A stretch of 10,831 nt of DNA from Campylobacterota bacterium (GTDB taxonomy: Bacteria > Campylobacterota > Campylobacteria > Campylobacterales > SZUA-545): the NCBI GenBank assembly GCA_030836705.1, contig JAUPLZ010000290.1:1-10831 (forward strand), given 5' to 3'. The translations under genes were made by a program, and so were the position numbers. The notes under the pieces are model-generated. The model saw only the letters and a list, made by a program, of their open reading frames with translations. It ran no database searches and was not told the DNA's origin. Of this stretch, positions 1 through 6,827 are shown piece by piece (the stretch's first letter is position 1; each line of letters opens with the position of its first letter).

Positions 1-127
1 ATCAAAAACTCATCTTTGATTCAAACAGTTTGATTTTCTTTACGCCAATGCTCGAAAAAATTACTAAAACACAAAGCAATACAAAGAAGATGGATTGTTT
101 AATTTAATTAAGTTTTGTTTGGGCGTA

Positions 128-136
128 TGATATATT
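128..136 (+). promoter_or_regulatory. Candidate extended -10 promoter for the DUF4160-DUF2442 pair
   Basis: TGA followed by TATATT (131-136) fits an extended -10 element of the TGn-TATAAT type. No good -35 box is visible, which is normal for Campylobacterota housekeeping promoters. Transcription would start near 143 and leave a leader of about 50 nt before the TTG start at 196. This is called by eye only. Confidence 0.4.
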
Positions 137-185
137 TACATTTGGAGTTAAAAAGAGATAAGAATTAAATACTATCAATAATAAT

Positions 186-191
186 AGGAAA
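186..191 (+). promoter_or_regulatory. Ribosome binding site that decides the TTG start of DUF4160
   Basis: AGGAAA ends 4 nt before the TTG at 196-198. No in-frame ATG gives a full-length DUF4160 domain: the first internal ATG falls at residue 14, inside the conserved N-terminal motif. The family normally begins with Met-Pro a few residues before a Phe-Tyr/Phe-Gly stretch, as this start does. Confidence 0.7.
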
Positions 192-195
192 AAAT

Positions 196-462
196 TTGCC
201 CGTTTTTTCCTACTTTTTTGGTATTACTATCAGAATGTATCATGATGATCATCCACCGATGCACAGTCATGTTGAATATCAAGGGCGTATAGCTTTAATG
301 TCCATTATGTCAGGTGAAATTATCAAAGGCGATCTTCCAAAGAAAGCTTTTAGTCTTGTAAAAGAGTGGATTTTAGTACACAGGGAAGAGCTAAAACATG
401 ATTGGGAGTTGGCGCAAAAATTCCTGCCATTAGAAAAAATTCAAGGAGCTGACAATGATTAA
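196..462 (+). CDS. DUF4160 domain-containing protein
   Basis: This 88-residue protein fills the whole DUF4160 family length. It shows the family hallmarks: an N-terminal MPxxSxFFGIxIRMY-like stretch (residues 1-15), a conserved histidine cluster DDHPPMHSHVEY (17-28), a GEIIKGDLPKKA segment (41-52) and a C-terminal helix ending in WELAQ (70-74). The histidines recall a metal or nucleic-acid site, but no activity is established to my knowledge. It starts with TTG behind an AGGAAA site. Its last 8 nt overlap the start of the DUF2442 gene, so the two are almost certainly co-transcribed and translationally coupled. DUF4160 and DUF2442 genes are often adjacent in bacteria and have the size and layout of toxin-antitoxin modules; that role is inference here. 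The family assignment is firm, the function unknown. Confidence 0.9.
   Translation: MPVFSYFFGITIRMYHDDHPPMHSHVEYQGRIALMSIMSGEIIKGDLPKKAFSLVKEWILVHREELKHDWELAQKFLPLEKIQGADND
443..448 (+). promoter_or_regulatory. Strong Shine-Dalgarno inside DUF4160 for DUF2442
   Basis: AAGGAG lies 6 nt before the ATG at 455, inside the upstream reading frame. It fixes the DUF2442 start and is the strongest such site on the left side of the window. The second gene may therefore be translated more efficiently than the first, which has a TTG start and a weaker site. A higher yield of one partner is typical of antitoxins, but this is only suggestive. Confidence 0.75.
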
Positions 463-724
463 TATTATTAAAATAGAACCGCAGCAAGATTATCGTTTAA
501 AACTTTTTTTTTCAGATGCAACATACAGTATTTTAGATTTTAGTTATCTGATTGAAGCTAAAACGGTTTTAACAAATCCACTGCTTGAGAATAGTTATTT
601 TCAATCTTGCTTTATTGATTTTGGAGCATTGTGCTGGAAAAATGGATTGGAGTTGAGCGCAGAATCACTCTACCTAAAATCAAAAGAGCTTAAAGCGCTT
701 CATTCTGTTCAGGATGTGGCATAA
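455..724 (+). CDS. DUF2442 domain-containing protein
   Basis: This 89-residue protein matches the DUF2442 family over its full length. It has an N-terminal strand with the PQQDYRLKLFFSD pattern (residues 9-21), a central aspartate-led segment LDFSYLIE (27-34), and the diagnostic C-terminal block CWKNGLELSAESLY (60-73), equivalent to the family's W-x-NG-x-(D/E)-(L/I)-x-P/A-(E/D)-x-LY. It overlaps the DUF4160 gene by 8 nt and has its own AAGGAG site. The biochemical function is unknown. By size, overlap and partner it may be the partner, possibly the antitoxin, of a small two-gene module, but there is no recognisable DNA-binding domain to support an autoregulatory role. No signal peptide or membrane segment is seen. 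Confidence 0.9.
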   Translation: MINIIKIEPQQDYRLKLFFSDATYSILDFSYLIEAKTVLTNPLLENSYFQSCFIDFGALCWKNGLELSAESLYLKSKELKALHSVQDVA

Positions 725-776
725 GACTTAATGAGTGCTGCGCTTTTTTACTCTCATTGGCTAAAAATCAAGAACT

Positions 777-803
777 AAAAAAAGAAGAGGCTACTTTTCT
801 TTT
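777..803 (-). terminator. Hairpin terminator between convergent genes, best for the transporter
   Basis: AAAAGAAGAG (780-789) and CTTTTCTTTT (794-803) form a 10 bp stem with one G-T wobble and a GCTA loop. Read on the minus strand, the descending arm runs straight into a T-run (complement of 777-783), giving an intrinsic-terminator shape 31 nt after the transporter stop. On the plus strand the ascending T-rich arm could also stop transcripts from the DUF2442 gene, so it may work in both directions. The stem is AT-rich and therefore weak. Confidence 0.55.
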
Positions 804-833
804 CATATGTGGAATTTACAGAAAATTTAAAAC

Positions 834-1721
834 CTACTTCCTAGAAACCAAAATTCCAGCGATTACAATAAGAGCGATACCGACAAAACCGATAAAACTA
901 GGCAATCCTTCTCCTATAAAAAGTCCGATGATAATTGAAAACAAGATATTTGTGTAACTAACTGCGCCTGCGATTCCGGCTTTTATTGATGAATAGGACT
1001 TGGTCATAAACCACTGGCTAAGAGTTGCAAAAATTCCCATTATTACTATGTAAATCCACTCTCTTCCTTGCGGCATAACAAATTTCGCAAACGCAAAATC
1101 AAGCGACTCTATCATAAAAAATTCAGAAATTCCCATCAAAATCAATGGACCAATAGTTCCGATAGTGACAAAACTCAAGACTATAATTCTCGGTTCATAA
1201 TATTTTTTTAACTCTCGAATAGATGTGTATGCGAGTGCTGCGCCAATGCCGCTTAAAATTCCGGTAATAGCGTACTTGTCGACAATAATACCACTTGGAT
1301 TAATGATAAGAACTATGCCAGCAAATCCCAAAAAAACCGCTCCCCATGCACTTTTGTGAAGCTCTTCTTTTAAGAATAAAAAAGCAAATATAGCAGTAAA
1401 AATGGGCGAGGTTTTTGAAAATGTCATAGCATCCGCCAAGGTCATAACGGTAATGTTGTAAAAAAATAGCAACAAGGCAACAAAACCAATAAAACCTCTA
1501 AAAAAAAGAAGCCAAGGTTTTCCGCCTTTGCTTTTGTGCGGAACTTTTACAAGCGTAAAAGCTATCAAAACCACACCAAAAACATTTCTAAAAAAAACAA
1601 TCTCCAAAGAACTCATACTCACGGCTAATACTTTTACAAAATAGCCCATAAAAGCAAACATCAAGCTAGCAAGAAGCATATATTTTATTCCCGAATCTAC
1701 ACTCTTTACCCTAGCTATCAA
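834..1721 (-). CDS. EamA/DMT-superfamily membrane transporter
   Basis: This 295-residue, very hydrophobic protein has the ten-helix layout of the drug/metabolite transporter superfamily, made of two tandem EamA repeats (about residues 12-140 and 152-293). Family-like signatures include FFRGFIGF near the third/fourth helix, the AMTFSKTSPIFTAIFAFLFLKE-type region at the end of the first repeat (conserved polar residue, proline, then Leu-Lys-Glu), and the matching YTNILFSIIIGLFIGE segment in the second. It sits in the inner membrane and probably exports or imports a small metabolite. The substrate cannot be read from the sequence; S-adenosylmethionine-type carriers and amino-acid exporters are among its relatives. 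The start is TTG, 5 nt after AAGGAAA (1733-1727 on the minus strand). It is divergent from der and convergent with DUF2442, so it is likely monocistronic. Confidence 0.9.
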   Translation of the reverse strand: MIARVKSVDSGIKYMLLASLMFAFMGYFVKVLAVSMSSLEIVFFRNVFGVVLIAFTLVKVPHKSKGGKPWLLFFRGFIGFVALLLFFYNITVMTLADAMTFSKTSPIFTAIFAFLFLKEELHKSAWGAVFLGFAGIVLIINPSGIIVDKYAITGILSGIGAALAYTSIRELKKYYEPRIIVLSFVTIGTIGPLILMGISEFFMIESLDFAFAKFVMPQGREWIYIVIMGIFATLSQWFMTKSYSSIKAGIAGAVSYTNILFSIIIGLFIGEGLPSFIGFVGIALIVIAGILVSRK

Positions 1722-1735
1722 ATATTTTTCCTTAT

Positions 1736-1741
1736 TATGAT
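1736..1741 (+). promoter_or_regulatory. Candidate -10 box for the der-serS-pflB operon
   Basis: TATGAT lies 40 nt before the der start and would give a leader of about 28 nt that keeps the AAGGGA site. A competing candidate, TATAAC at 1753-1758, would start transcription at the ribosome binding site itself and is less likely. Both lie in the 54 bp gap shared with the divergent transporter, so the two transcription units have overlapping promoters. Confidence 0.35.
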
Positions 1742-1750
1742 AAAATTGTG

Positions 1751-1756
1751 ATTATA
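1751..1756 (-). promoter_or_regulatory. Consensus -10 box for the EamA transporter
   Basis: On the minus strand these bases read TATAAT exactly. Transcription would begin near 1744, giving a leader of about 23 nt that contains the AAGGAAA site before the TTG start. No clear -35 is seen. The same bases read GATTATAAC on the plus strand, so the element is nearly symmetrical. Confidence 0.5.
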
Positions 1757-1764
1757 ACACTACC

Positions 1765-1770
1765 AAGGGA
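1765..1770 (+). promoter_or_regulatory. Ribosome binding site that decides the TTG start of der
   Basis: AAGGGA ends 5 nt before TTG at 1776. The first GTPase P-loop begins only 8 residues into the protein and no in-frame ATG precedes it, so the TTG start is the only one that gives a complete Der. Confidence 0.75.
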
Positions 1771-1775
1771 AAATT

Positions 1776-3185
1776 TTGATCACAATCGCACTCGTCGGCA
1801 AACCAAATGTCGGCAAAAGTTCTTTGTTTAACAGGCTTTGCAAACAAAGAGATGCAATTATTAGCGAAGTCTCGGGCACAACAAGAGATGTCAAGAGGCG
1901 AGTAATAGAAATAGACGACAAAGAGGCTCTTCTTTATGACACAGGCGGAATCGAAGATAGAGATGAAATATTTGATGAAGTTAAAAAGAAATCAATCCAA
2001 GCAGCTGCCGAGGCAGACATAGTTTTATTTATGGTTGACGGCAAAGAGTATCCTCAAGAAGCCGATAGAAAACTGTTTTTTCAACTGCAAAAAATATCAA
2101 AAAACATCGCTCTTGTCATCAACAAAGTAGACAATGAAAAAATGAAAGAAATGGTATATGAGTACACAAGCTTTGGCGCAAAAAATGTTTTTGATATATC
2201 CGTATCGCACAACATCGGAGTAAATAATCTTATAAAGTGGCTATCGAGCTTTATTCCGGATACTCACAAAATAGTCTCTAGCGGCGCAGAAAATGAAGAC
2301 GATTTTCTTGATTTTATAGACGATATTGATATTGAAGAAGAAGATGAACAAATAATAGAAGAAACGAATGAACAAGAAGAAGCGAATAAGATAAATATAG
2401 CTATTTTAGGTCGCCCGAATGTCGGCAAAAGCTCACTTTTAAATTCGCTAACAGGCACGGAGCGCTCGGTAGTAAGCCCTATTGCCGGTACAACTATAGA
2501 TCCGGTTGATGAGACTATTTTTTATAACGACAAGGAGCTGACTTTTGTCGATACGGCAGGTATTAGAAAAAGAGGTAAGATTGAGGGGATAGAAAAATTC
2601 GCTCTTATGCGAAGCAAAGATATGCTTGAACGATCCGATGTTGCGCTATTGGTACTTGATGCAAGCGAGGATTTTACAGAGCAAGATGAGCGCATAGCAG
2701 GACTTATTCAAGAGTACAAACTGGCATGTATTATTGTTCTAAACAAATACGATAAAGCAAAAGCAGAATACAAAGAACTTGTCGATGAAATAAGATACAG
2801 ATACAAATTTTTATCATATGCGCCAGTTATCACAGTCTCTGCACTCAGCAAAAAAAGAATTCACAAAGTGAATGATTTGATTTTGGAAGTTTTTGAAAAC
2901 TACTGCAAAAGAATTCCGACCTCCAGACTAAACGAGATTATAAAAGAGGCTACGATAAAACACCATATCCCAACCGATAAGGGCAAAGTCGTGAAGTTTT
3001 ATTTTGCCGTTCAATACAAGGCAAAACCGCCTCAAATAGCGCTTATCTCAAACAGACCTGAATCGGTGCATTTTAGTTACTACAGATACCTTGAAAATAG
3101 GCTAAGAGAGAGTGTTGAATTAACAGGCACGCCGGTTATAATAAAAGCAAAAAAAAGAAAAAGCGACGAAGAAGAACAAGCTTAA
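1776..3185 (+). CDS. der: Ribosome biogenesis GTPase Der (EngA)
   Basis: Der is an essential cytoplasmic GTPase with two tandem G domains that helps mature the 50S ribosomal subunit. In G domain 1 the P-loop GKPNVGKS is at residues 8-15, G3 DTGG at 55-58 and G4 NKVD at 116-119. A very acidic linker follows (about 172-203, mostly Glu/Asp). In G domain 2 the P-loop GRPNVGKS is at 212-219, G3 DTAG at 259-262 followed by the IRKRGK segment, and G4 NKYD at 323-326. The C-terminal KH-like RNA-binding domain covers about 385-462. At 469 residues it is close to the E. coli length. It is the first gene of an operon with serS 12 nt downstream. It starts with TTG. The identification is secure. Confidence 0.98.
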   Translation: MITIALVGKPNVGKSSLFNRLCKQRDAIISEVSGTTRDVKRRVIEIDDKEALLYDTGGIEDRDEIFDEVKKKSIQAAAEADIVLFMVDGKEYPQEADRKLFFQLQKISKNIALVINKVDNEKMKEMVYEYTSFGAKNVFDISVSHNIGVNNLIKWLSSFIPDTHKIVSSGAENEDDFLDFIDDIDIEEEDEQIIEETNEQEEANKINIAILGRPNVGKSSLLNSLTGTERSVVSPIAGTTIDPVDETIFYNDKELTFVDTAGIRKRGKIEGIEKFALMRSKDMLERSDVALLVLDASEDFTEQDERIAGLIQEYKLACIIVLNKYDKAKAEYKELVDEIRYRYKFLSYAPVITVSALSKKRIHKVNDLILEVFENYCKRIPTSRLNEIIKEATIKHHIPTDKGKVVKFYFAVQYKAKPPQIALISNRPESVHFSYYRYLENRLRESVELTGTPVIIKAKKRKSDEEEQA

Positions 3186-3192
3186 AAGGAAG
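3184..3192 (+). promoter_or_regulatory. Ribosome binding site that decides the TTG start of serS
   Basis: AAAAGGAAG overlaps the der stop codon and lies 5 nt before the TTG at 3198. Seryl-tRNA synthetases usually begin with a Met-(hydrophobic)-Asp-Leu-Lys/Arg stretch, which this start reproduces (MIDLKLL). Confidence 0.75.
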
Positions 3193-3197
3193 ATAGA

Positions 3198-4445
3198 TTG
3201 ATAGATTTAAAACTACTGCAAAAAGATTTTGATTTTGTTGCAAATGCACTCAAAAAGAAGCGCGTCTCAAAAGAGCTCTTAGAGAAACTAAAAGAGTACA
3301 CAAGTGAATACAAAAAATCATTAACTGAATTAGAGAATTTAAAAGCAGAGCAGAATAAACTAAGCAAGGAATTTGGAAACATAAAAGCTTCCGGCAAAGA
3401 CATATCCGCTCTTCACGAAGAGGTAAAGCAAAACAAAATCCTCATAGCAAGCAAGCAAACAATTACAAACGAAAAAGAGCAGGCGCTAAAAGATTTGGCA
3501 CTTACCATCCCAAATCTTCCGGACGAAACCGTGCCTGAGGGCGAAGACGAAAACGATAATGTGGTCATTAAGACCGTTTTAGCTCCAAAAGAGTTTGATT
3601 TTGAACCAAAAGAGCATCATGATTTAGGAGTTGCGCTTGGATGGCTTGATTTTGAAAGAGGAGTAAAAATAGCAAAAAGCCGCTTTACCGTCTTAAAATC
3701 CGACGCCGCAAAACTTCAAAGAGCGTTAATTAGCTACATGCTTGATTTTAACTCTTCAAGAGGTTTTAAAGAGGTGTGCGTGCCTGCTATCACAAACTCA
3801 GAGTCACTTTTAGGAACTGGGCAGCTGCCGAAATTTGAAGAGGATTTGTTCAAAATCGATGATGACAACCTATATCTTATCCCAACATCAGAAGTTCAAC
3901 TAACCAATCTTTTTAGAGATGAGATAGTTGATGCCGAGGAGCTGCCGATTAAACTAACTTCACACACGCCTTGTTTTAGAAAAGAAGCAGGAAGTGCAGG
4001 AAGAGATACAAGAGGAATGATAAGACAGCATCAGTTTGAAAAAGTGGAACTAGTATCGATAACCCATCCGCAAAAAAGCGATGAGGTATTTGAAGAGATG
4101 GTTGATACCGCTAGTGACCTTTTAACTTCACTAGGACTTCCTCACAGACTTGTCAATTTATGCGGCGGGGATCTTGGATTTGGTGCGGCAAAAACAGTAG
4201 ACATAGAAGTTTGGCTTCCATCATCAAAAAGATATAGAGAAATCAGCTCCGTTTCTAATGTAAGAGATTTTCAAGCCAGAAGAGCCATGATAAGATTCAA
4301 AGACGGTAAAAATAACTCGCTGGTTCACACATTAAACGGCTCAAGCCTTGCTGTAGGGAGAACGCTTATTGCCATAATGGAAAACTACCAAAAACAAGAC
4401 GGCACAATAGATATTCCGGTTGTGCTTCAAAAATATATGCACTAA
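3198..4445 (+). CDS. serS: Seryl-tRNA synthetase
   Basis: This enzyme charges tRNA-Ser (and tRNA-Sec where present) with serine in the cytoplasm, using ATP. At 415 residues it has the usual bacterial length. The N-terminal part (about 25-100) is a long Lys/Glu/Leu-rich antiparallel coiled coil, the tRNA-binding arm. The class II catalytic core follows, with the serine-site Thr-Ser-Glu at 230-232, motif 2 with FRKEAGSAGRDTRG (260-273, including the catalytic arginines) and motif 3 with NGSSLAVGR (380-388). It lies 12 nt after der and 13 nt before the TPR gene, so it is the middle gene of the operon. No key residue is missing. Confidence 0.98.
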   Translation: MIDLKLLQKDFDFVANALKKKRVSKELLEKLKEYTSEYKKSLTELENLKAEQNKLSKEFGNIKASGKDISALHEEVKQNKILIASKQTITNEKEQALKDLALTIPNLPDETVPEGEDENDNVVIKTVLAPKEFDFEPKEHHDLGVALGWLDFERGVKIAKSRFTVLKSDAAKLQRALISYMLDFNSSRGFKEVCVPAITNSESLLGTGQLPKFEEDLFKIDDDNLYLIPTSEVQLTNLFRDEIVDAEELPIKLTSHTPCFRKEAGSAGRDTRGMIRQHQFEKVELVSITHPQKSDEVFEEMVDTASDLLTSLGLPHRLVNLCGGDLGFGAAKTVDIEVWLPSSKRYREISSVSNVRDFQARRAMIRFKDGKNNSLVHTLNGSSLAVGRTLIAIMENYQKQDGTIDIPVVLQKYMH

Positions 4446-4450
4446 AAAGG
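4446..4450 (+). promoter_or_regulatory. Ribosome binding site for the GTG start of the TPR gene
   Basis: AAAGG lies 8 nt before GTG at 4459, immediately after the serS stop. The first in-frame ATG comes only after the transmembrane segment, so the GTG start is favoured. Other non-ATG starts in the short gap are not supported by a better site. Confidence 0.6.
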
Positions 4451-4458
4451 CGTAAAGA

Positions 4459-6810
4459 GTGGCTGAGGGAATTCAAGAAGAACCGATAATTATTGTCGAG
4501 GAAGATGAAAGCACTCCTAGCGACTCAAAAGCAGAAATTAAAGAAACAAAAAAAAACAGCTTTTTAGCCAAAAAAGAAAAAGCTATCGCTTGGCTAAAAA
4601 AACAAAAACAAAATATCATATTTGGATTTGCGCTCTCTTTTCTTATTGTTTTTTTTGCAGTACTTTTTAATCTTTTTTCTATTGAAGAAAAAGCGGAAGA
4701 ACCAAAAAAAGAAAAAGAAGCTGAAACACTTCAAAGATTAAAAGAAAATGAGCAACTTAAAAAAATCATACAAAAAAGCAACATAGAGTCCCTTCTTGCA
4801 AAGGCTGATATGCTATACGAGCAGGGGCAAAAACAAGAGGCTTTGGATATTTTTCGTCAAATCTCTTTATATAATGAATCTATTTCATACTACACTCTTG
4901 GCGTGGCAATGATGAAAAAAGATGATTATAAAAACGCTTACGATGCATTTGTAAAATCTCTGCAAAATAAAGAAAACAGAACTGCAAGCTCAATCAACGC
5001 AGCCGTTTGTGCAAAAAAACTAGGACTCAATGAAGAGTTTTTACGATACATCAACCTTGCGGAAGCCTCATTAGGCGACGAGACAAATTCAGAACTGTAT
5101 TCTTACTACTATGCACTTATAAACTATTACAAAAAAAATCCAATAAATACACTAGCATCAATAAACGCGCCCTCTTCCAAACACTACATCTACAATGAAA
5201 ATAAAATGGCGGCAGAAATGCATTTAATGCTCAATGATTACACCGGAAGTTTAAATGCGCTTAGTAAAAATAAAGATGTAAAAGACTCTTTTGAGCTTGG
5301 TCTTTTGCATGCCAACATCGGCGAATATCAGCTTTCGATTGACCATCTTAATACGGCTATCGAAAACAACATAAGTACAAACGAGGCGAAAGAGGCGATT
5401 TTACTCTCATATTTAAAAAATAGTAATTTTTCAAAAGCTTCAAACACAATAAACTCAATGCCAAAAGATTACTCTTTTAAAAACTATCCTATTGAGGTTT
5501 TTTTAAAAGAAAGATTGTTTGATATTGATTTAGCGCAAGAGTATTTTTCAAATAAATTCTTTTTTGATAAAGAGAAAGTCTACTCTTTGCTTTTTTATTT
5601 CTCGCCATATAAAGTTTTTGATGCAAAAAACTCTCTAAAACAGATAGAAAAAGGACATATAGCCTTAAGCGCTAACGACATTGAACTATCAAAAGATTTT
5701 ATAAATACAAGCAAAGAACTTTCAAGCACAAATGCCAATATTTCAATAGCCATTAAACTGGCACTAAATTCACACTCATCAAAGGCAAATAAAATTTTTG
5801 AAAAACTAAATAAAAAATTCCAAAACCACGATGTGCTTGAATACAATCTTGGCTTATCTTACGCTCAGCTTGGAGACTACGCTAAAGCTTATGAGCATTT
5901 TAGACGAGCACAGTTTTTAAACAAAGAAAATAGACTAGCCGGAATTTACGCTCTTTTTTGCGCCGAGCTTAGCGGAAAAGATACAAAAAGTATAGAAAAA
6001 AACCTTGTTGAAAAAATGAGAAGCGATAAAGAATCCGTAGAAAAAGTTTTTCATAATACGCTTTTTAATATCCACAAAGATAATTTTAATGCGATGCTAA
6101 AATGGCTAGAAATAGAAAAAAATTCAAATCCGCTATACCTTATAACCGAAACATTAGTAGCAGATAGGGTAGATAAAAATCTAATATCAATAAAAGCATC
6201 AAAAGAGTTACTAGAAAAATTTCCGGATGATATAGTTGCCAATATCGTAAATCTTTATATAGAGAACAAAAAAACCAGCATTAAAAAATACGCCTTCCAC
6301 ATGCAAGAGTTTATGCTGGATAAAACAGTAGATTTTGATTCATTTTTTTATGGACCGAACATTGCAAGAGAGTTGTATATCCTAATGGGTCAAATTTCAG
6401 GAAACCTGCCGAAAATAAAAAACTTTCTTGAAAATAAGTTGATTTCAGAAAAAGATGATACTAGAAATATAATCCAAGCACTTGGACTTACAAATATATA
6501 TTTAAAAAATTTTGAAGAGGCGTTTGTTCAGTATAATCAACTCATTGACGAGCTTGGCGTTACAGACACCAATACTCTTTTAAATGCCTCTATCGCTGCA
6601 ATAGGCTCGAATCATAAAGAAAATGCGATAGTGCTTTTAAATCTTGCGAAAATGTCCGACAAATCAAATTATGAAGCAAGATATGGACTTGGGCTTTTAA
6701 ATCAAGAGGTTAAAAACTATAAAGCAGCAGCAATCGAATACGGACTTATAAAAAATGAAGAGTATCAATCAAAATATTTTGATTTTAAAATAAAAGAGAG
6801 CGGGATCTAA
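4459..6810 (+). CDS. pflB: Membrane-anchored TPR protein, probable flagellar motor scaffold PflB
   Basis: This 783-residue protein starts with an acidic then lysine-rich cytoplasmic tail (1-52). A single transmembrane helix follows (about 53-75, preceded by KKQKQ, so N-terminus inside), then a charged Lys/Glu coiled-coil-like stretch (76-108) and a long helical periplasmic region. TPR-like helical pairs are visible near 111-170 (LLAKADMLYEQGQKQEALDIF), 276-303, 458-490 (NLGLSYAQLGDYAKAYEHF) and 737-770. In Campylobacter jejuni the gene directly after serS (Cj0390, as I recall) is pflB. It encodes an inner-membrane TPR protein that, with PflA, forms part of the periplasmic disk scaffold needed to place stators and rotate the flagellum. 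The same neighbour, topology and size support PflB here. TPR proteins diverge fast, so the symbol rests largely on synteny. Its stop overlaps that of convergent leuA. Confidence 0.72.
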   Translation: MAEGIQEEPIIIVEEDESTPSDSKAEIKETKKNSFLAKKEKAIAWLKKQKQNIIFGFALSFLIVFFAVLFNLFSIEEKAEEPKKEKEAETLQRLKENEQLKKIIQKSNIESLLAKADMLYEQGQKQEALDIFRQISLYNESISYYTLGVAMMKKDDYKNAYDAFVKSLQNKENRTASSINAAVCAKKLGLNEEFLRYINLAEASLGDETNSELYSYYYALINYYKKNPINTLASINAPSSKHYIYNENKMAAEMHLMLNDYTGSLNALSKNKDVKDSFELGLLHANIGEYQLSIDHLNTAIENNISTNEAKEAILLSYLKNSNFSKASNTINSMPKDYSFKNYPIEVFLKERLFDIDLAQEYFSNKFFFDKEKVYSLLFYFSPYKVFDAKNSLKQIEKGHIALSANDIELSKDFINTSKELSSTNANISIAIKLALNSHSSKANKIFEKLNKKFQNHDVLEYNLGLSYAQLGDYAKAYEHFRRAQFLNKENRLAGIYALFCAELSGKDTKSIEKNLVEKMRSDKESVEKVFHNTLFNIHKDNFNAMLKWLEIEKNSNPLYLITETLVADRVDKNLISIKASKELLEKFPDDIVANIVNLYIENKKTSIKKYAFHMQEFMLDKTVDFDSFFYGPNIARELYILMGQISGNLPKIKNFLENKLISEKDDTRNIIQALGLTNIYLKNFEEAFVQYNQLIDELGVTDTNTLLNASIAAIGSNHKENAIVLLNLAKMSDKSNYEARYGLGLLNQEVKNYKAAAIEYGLIKNEEYQSKYFDFKIKESGI

Positions 6811-6827
6811 ATATGATCACACTCTTT
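6793..6827. terminator. Interrupted inverted repeat across the overlapping pflB and leuA stops
   Basis: AAAGAG (6793-6798) pairs with CTCTTT (6822-6827), and inside it GATC (6804-6807) pairs with GATC (6815-6818) around a 7 nt loop, with unpaired bases between the two stems. The minus-strand exit is T-rich (complement of 6783-6795) and the plus-strand exit reads GTTTGT. It is the only candidate terminator for two convergent operons that otherwise have no space between them. The stem is interrupted, so confidence is modest. Confidence 0.38.

Larger units (their letters stand above)
1..195. other. Left-edge non-coding region upstream of the DUF4160 gene
   Basis: No convincing gene lies here. 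Plus-strand frame 3 is open from the left edge to a TAA at 105-107 (34 codons), so the tail of an upstream gene is possible, but the peptide matches nothing I recognise. On the minus strand a 25-codon TTG-started hydrophobic peptide can be read from 79 to 2, with no visible ribosome binding site. Positions 21-33 form a 6+1+6 palindrome (TCAAAC-A-GTTTGA), and TTTGAT occurs at 15-20 and 29-34 with its complement ATCAAA at 1-6. The right half holds the likely promoter and leader of the DUF4160-DUF2442 pair. Confidence 0.5.

Noticed and set aside
2..79. Minus-strand 25-codon hydrophobic peptide, of the type seen in type I toxins
   Set aside because: It starts at TTG with no visible ribosome binding site or promoter, and its hydrophobicity can arise by chance in AT-rich DNA.
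3..107. Possible C-terminal tail of an upstream gene (34 open codons from the left edge, stop at 105-107)
   Set aside because: The frame is open but short, the peptide is not recognisable, and the neighbouring left-edge bases contain palindromic repeats. Without the sequence to the left it cannot be supported.
730..758. Hairpin AATGAG/CTCATT with an internal T-run just after the DUF2442 stop
   Set aside because: The T-run lies in the loop instead of after the stem, and the stem needs a bulge to extend beyond 6 bp. The hairpin at 777-803 is the better terminator.
757..957. Plus-strand 66-codon open frame between DUF2442 and the transporter
   Set aside because: It has no convincing ribosome binding site, its first third is the terminator hairpin, and the rest is antisense to the well-supported transporter gene. 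The translation is Lys/Ile/Pro-rich and matches no family.
2280..2390. Low-complexity acidic stretch in der that looks like an insertion
   Set aside because: The linker between the two G domains of Der is variable and often acidic across the family. Both G domains and the KH-like domain are intact, so it is normal variation.
2264..2458. Serine-rich minus-strand open frame inside der
   Set aside because: It is the antisense shadow of the Glu/Asp-rich linker of Der (GAA/GAT codons read as TTC/ATC/TCT) and has no start signal. The other antisense frames inside serS, the TPR gene, leuA, the psd-like gene and ftsH are rejected for the same reason.
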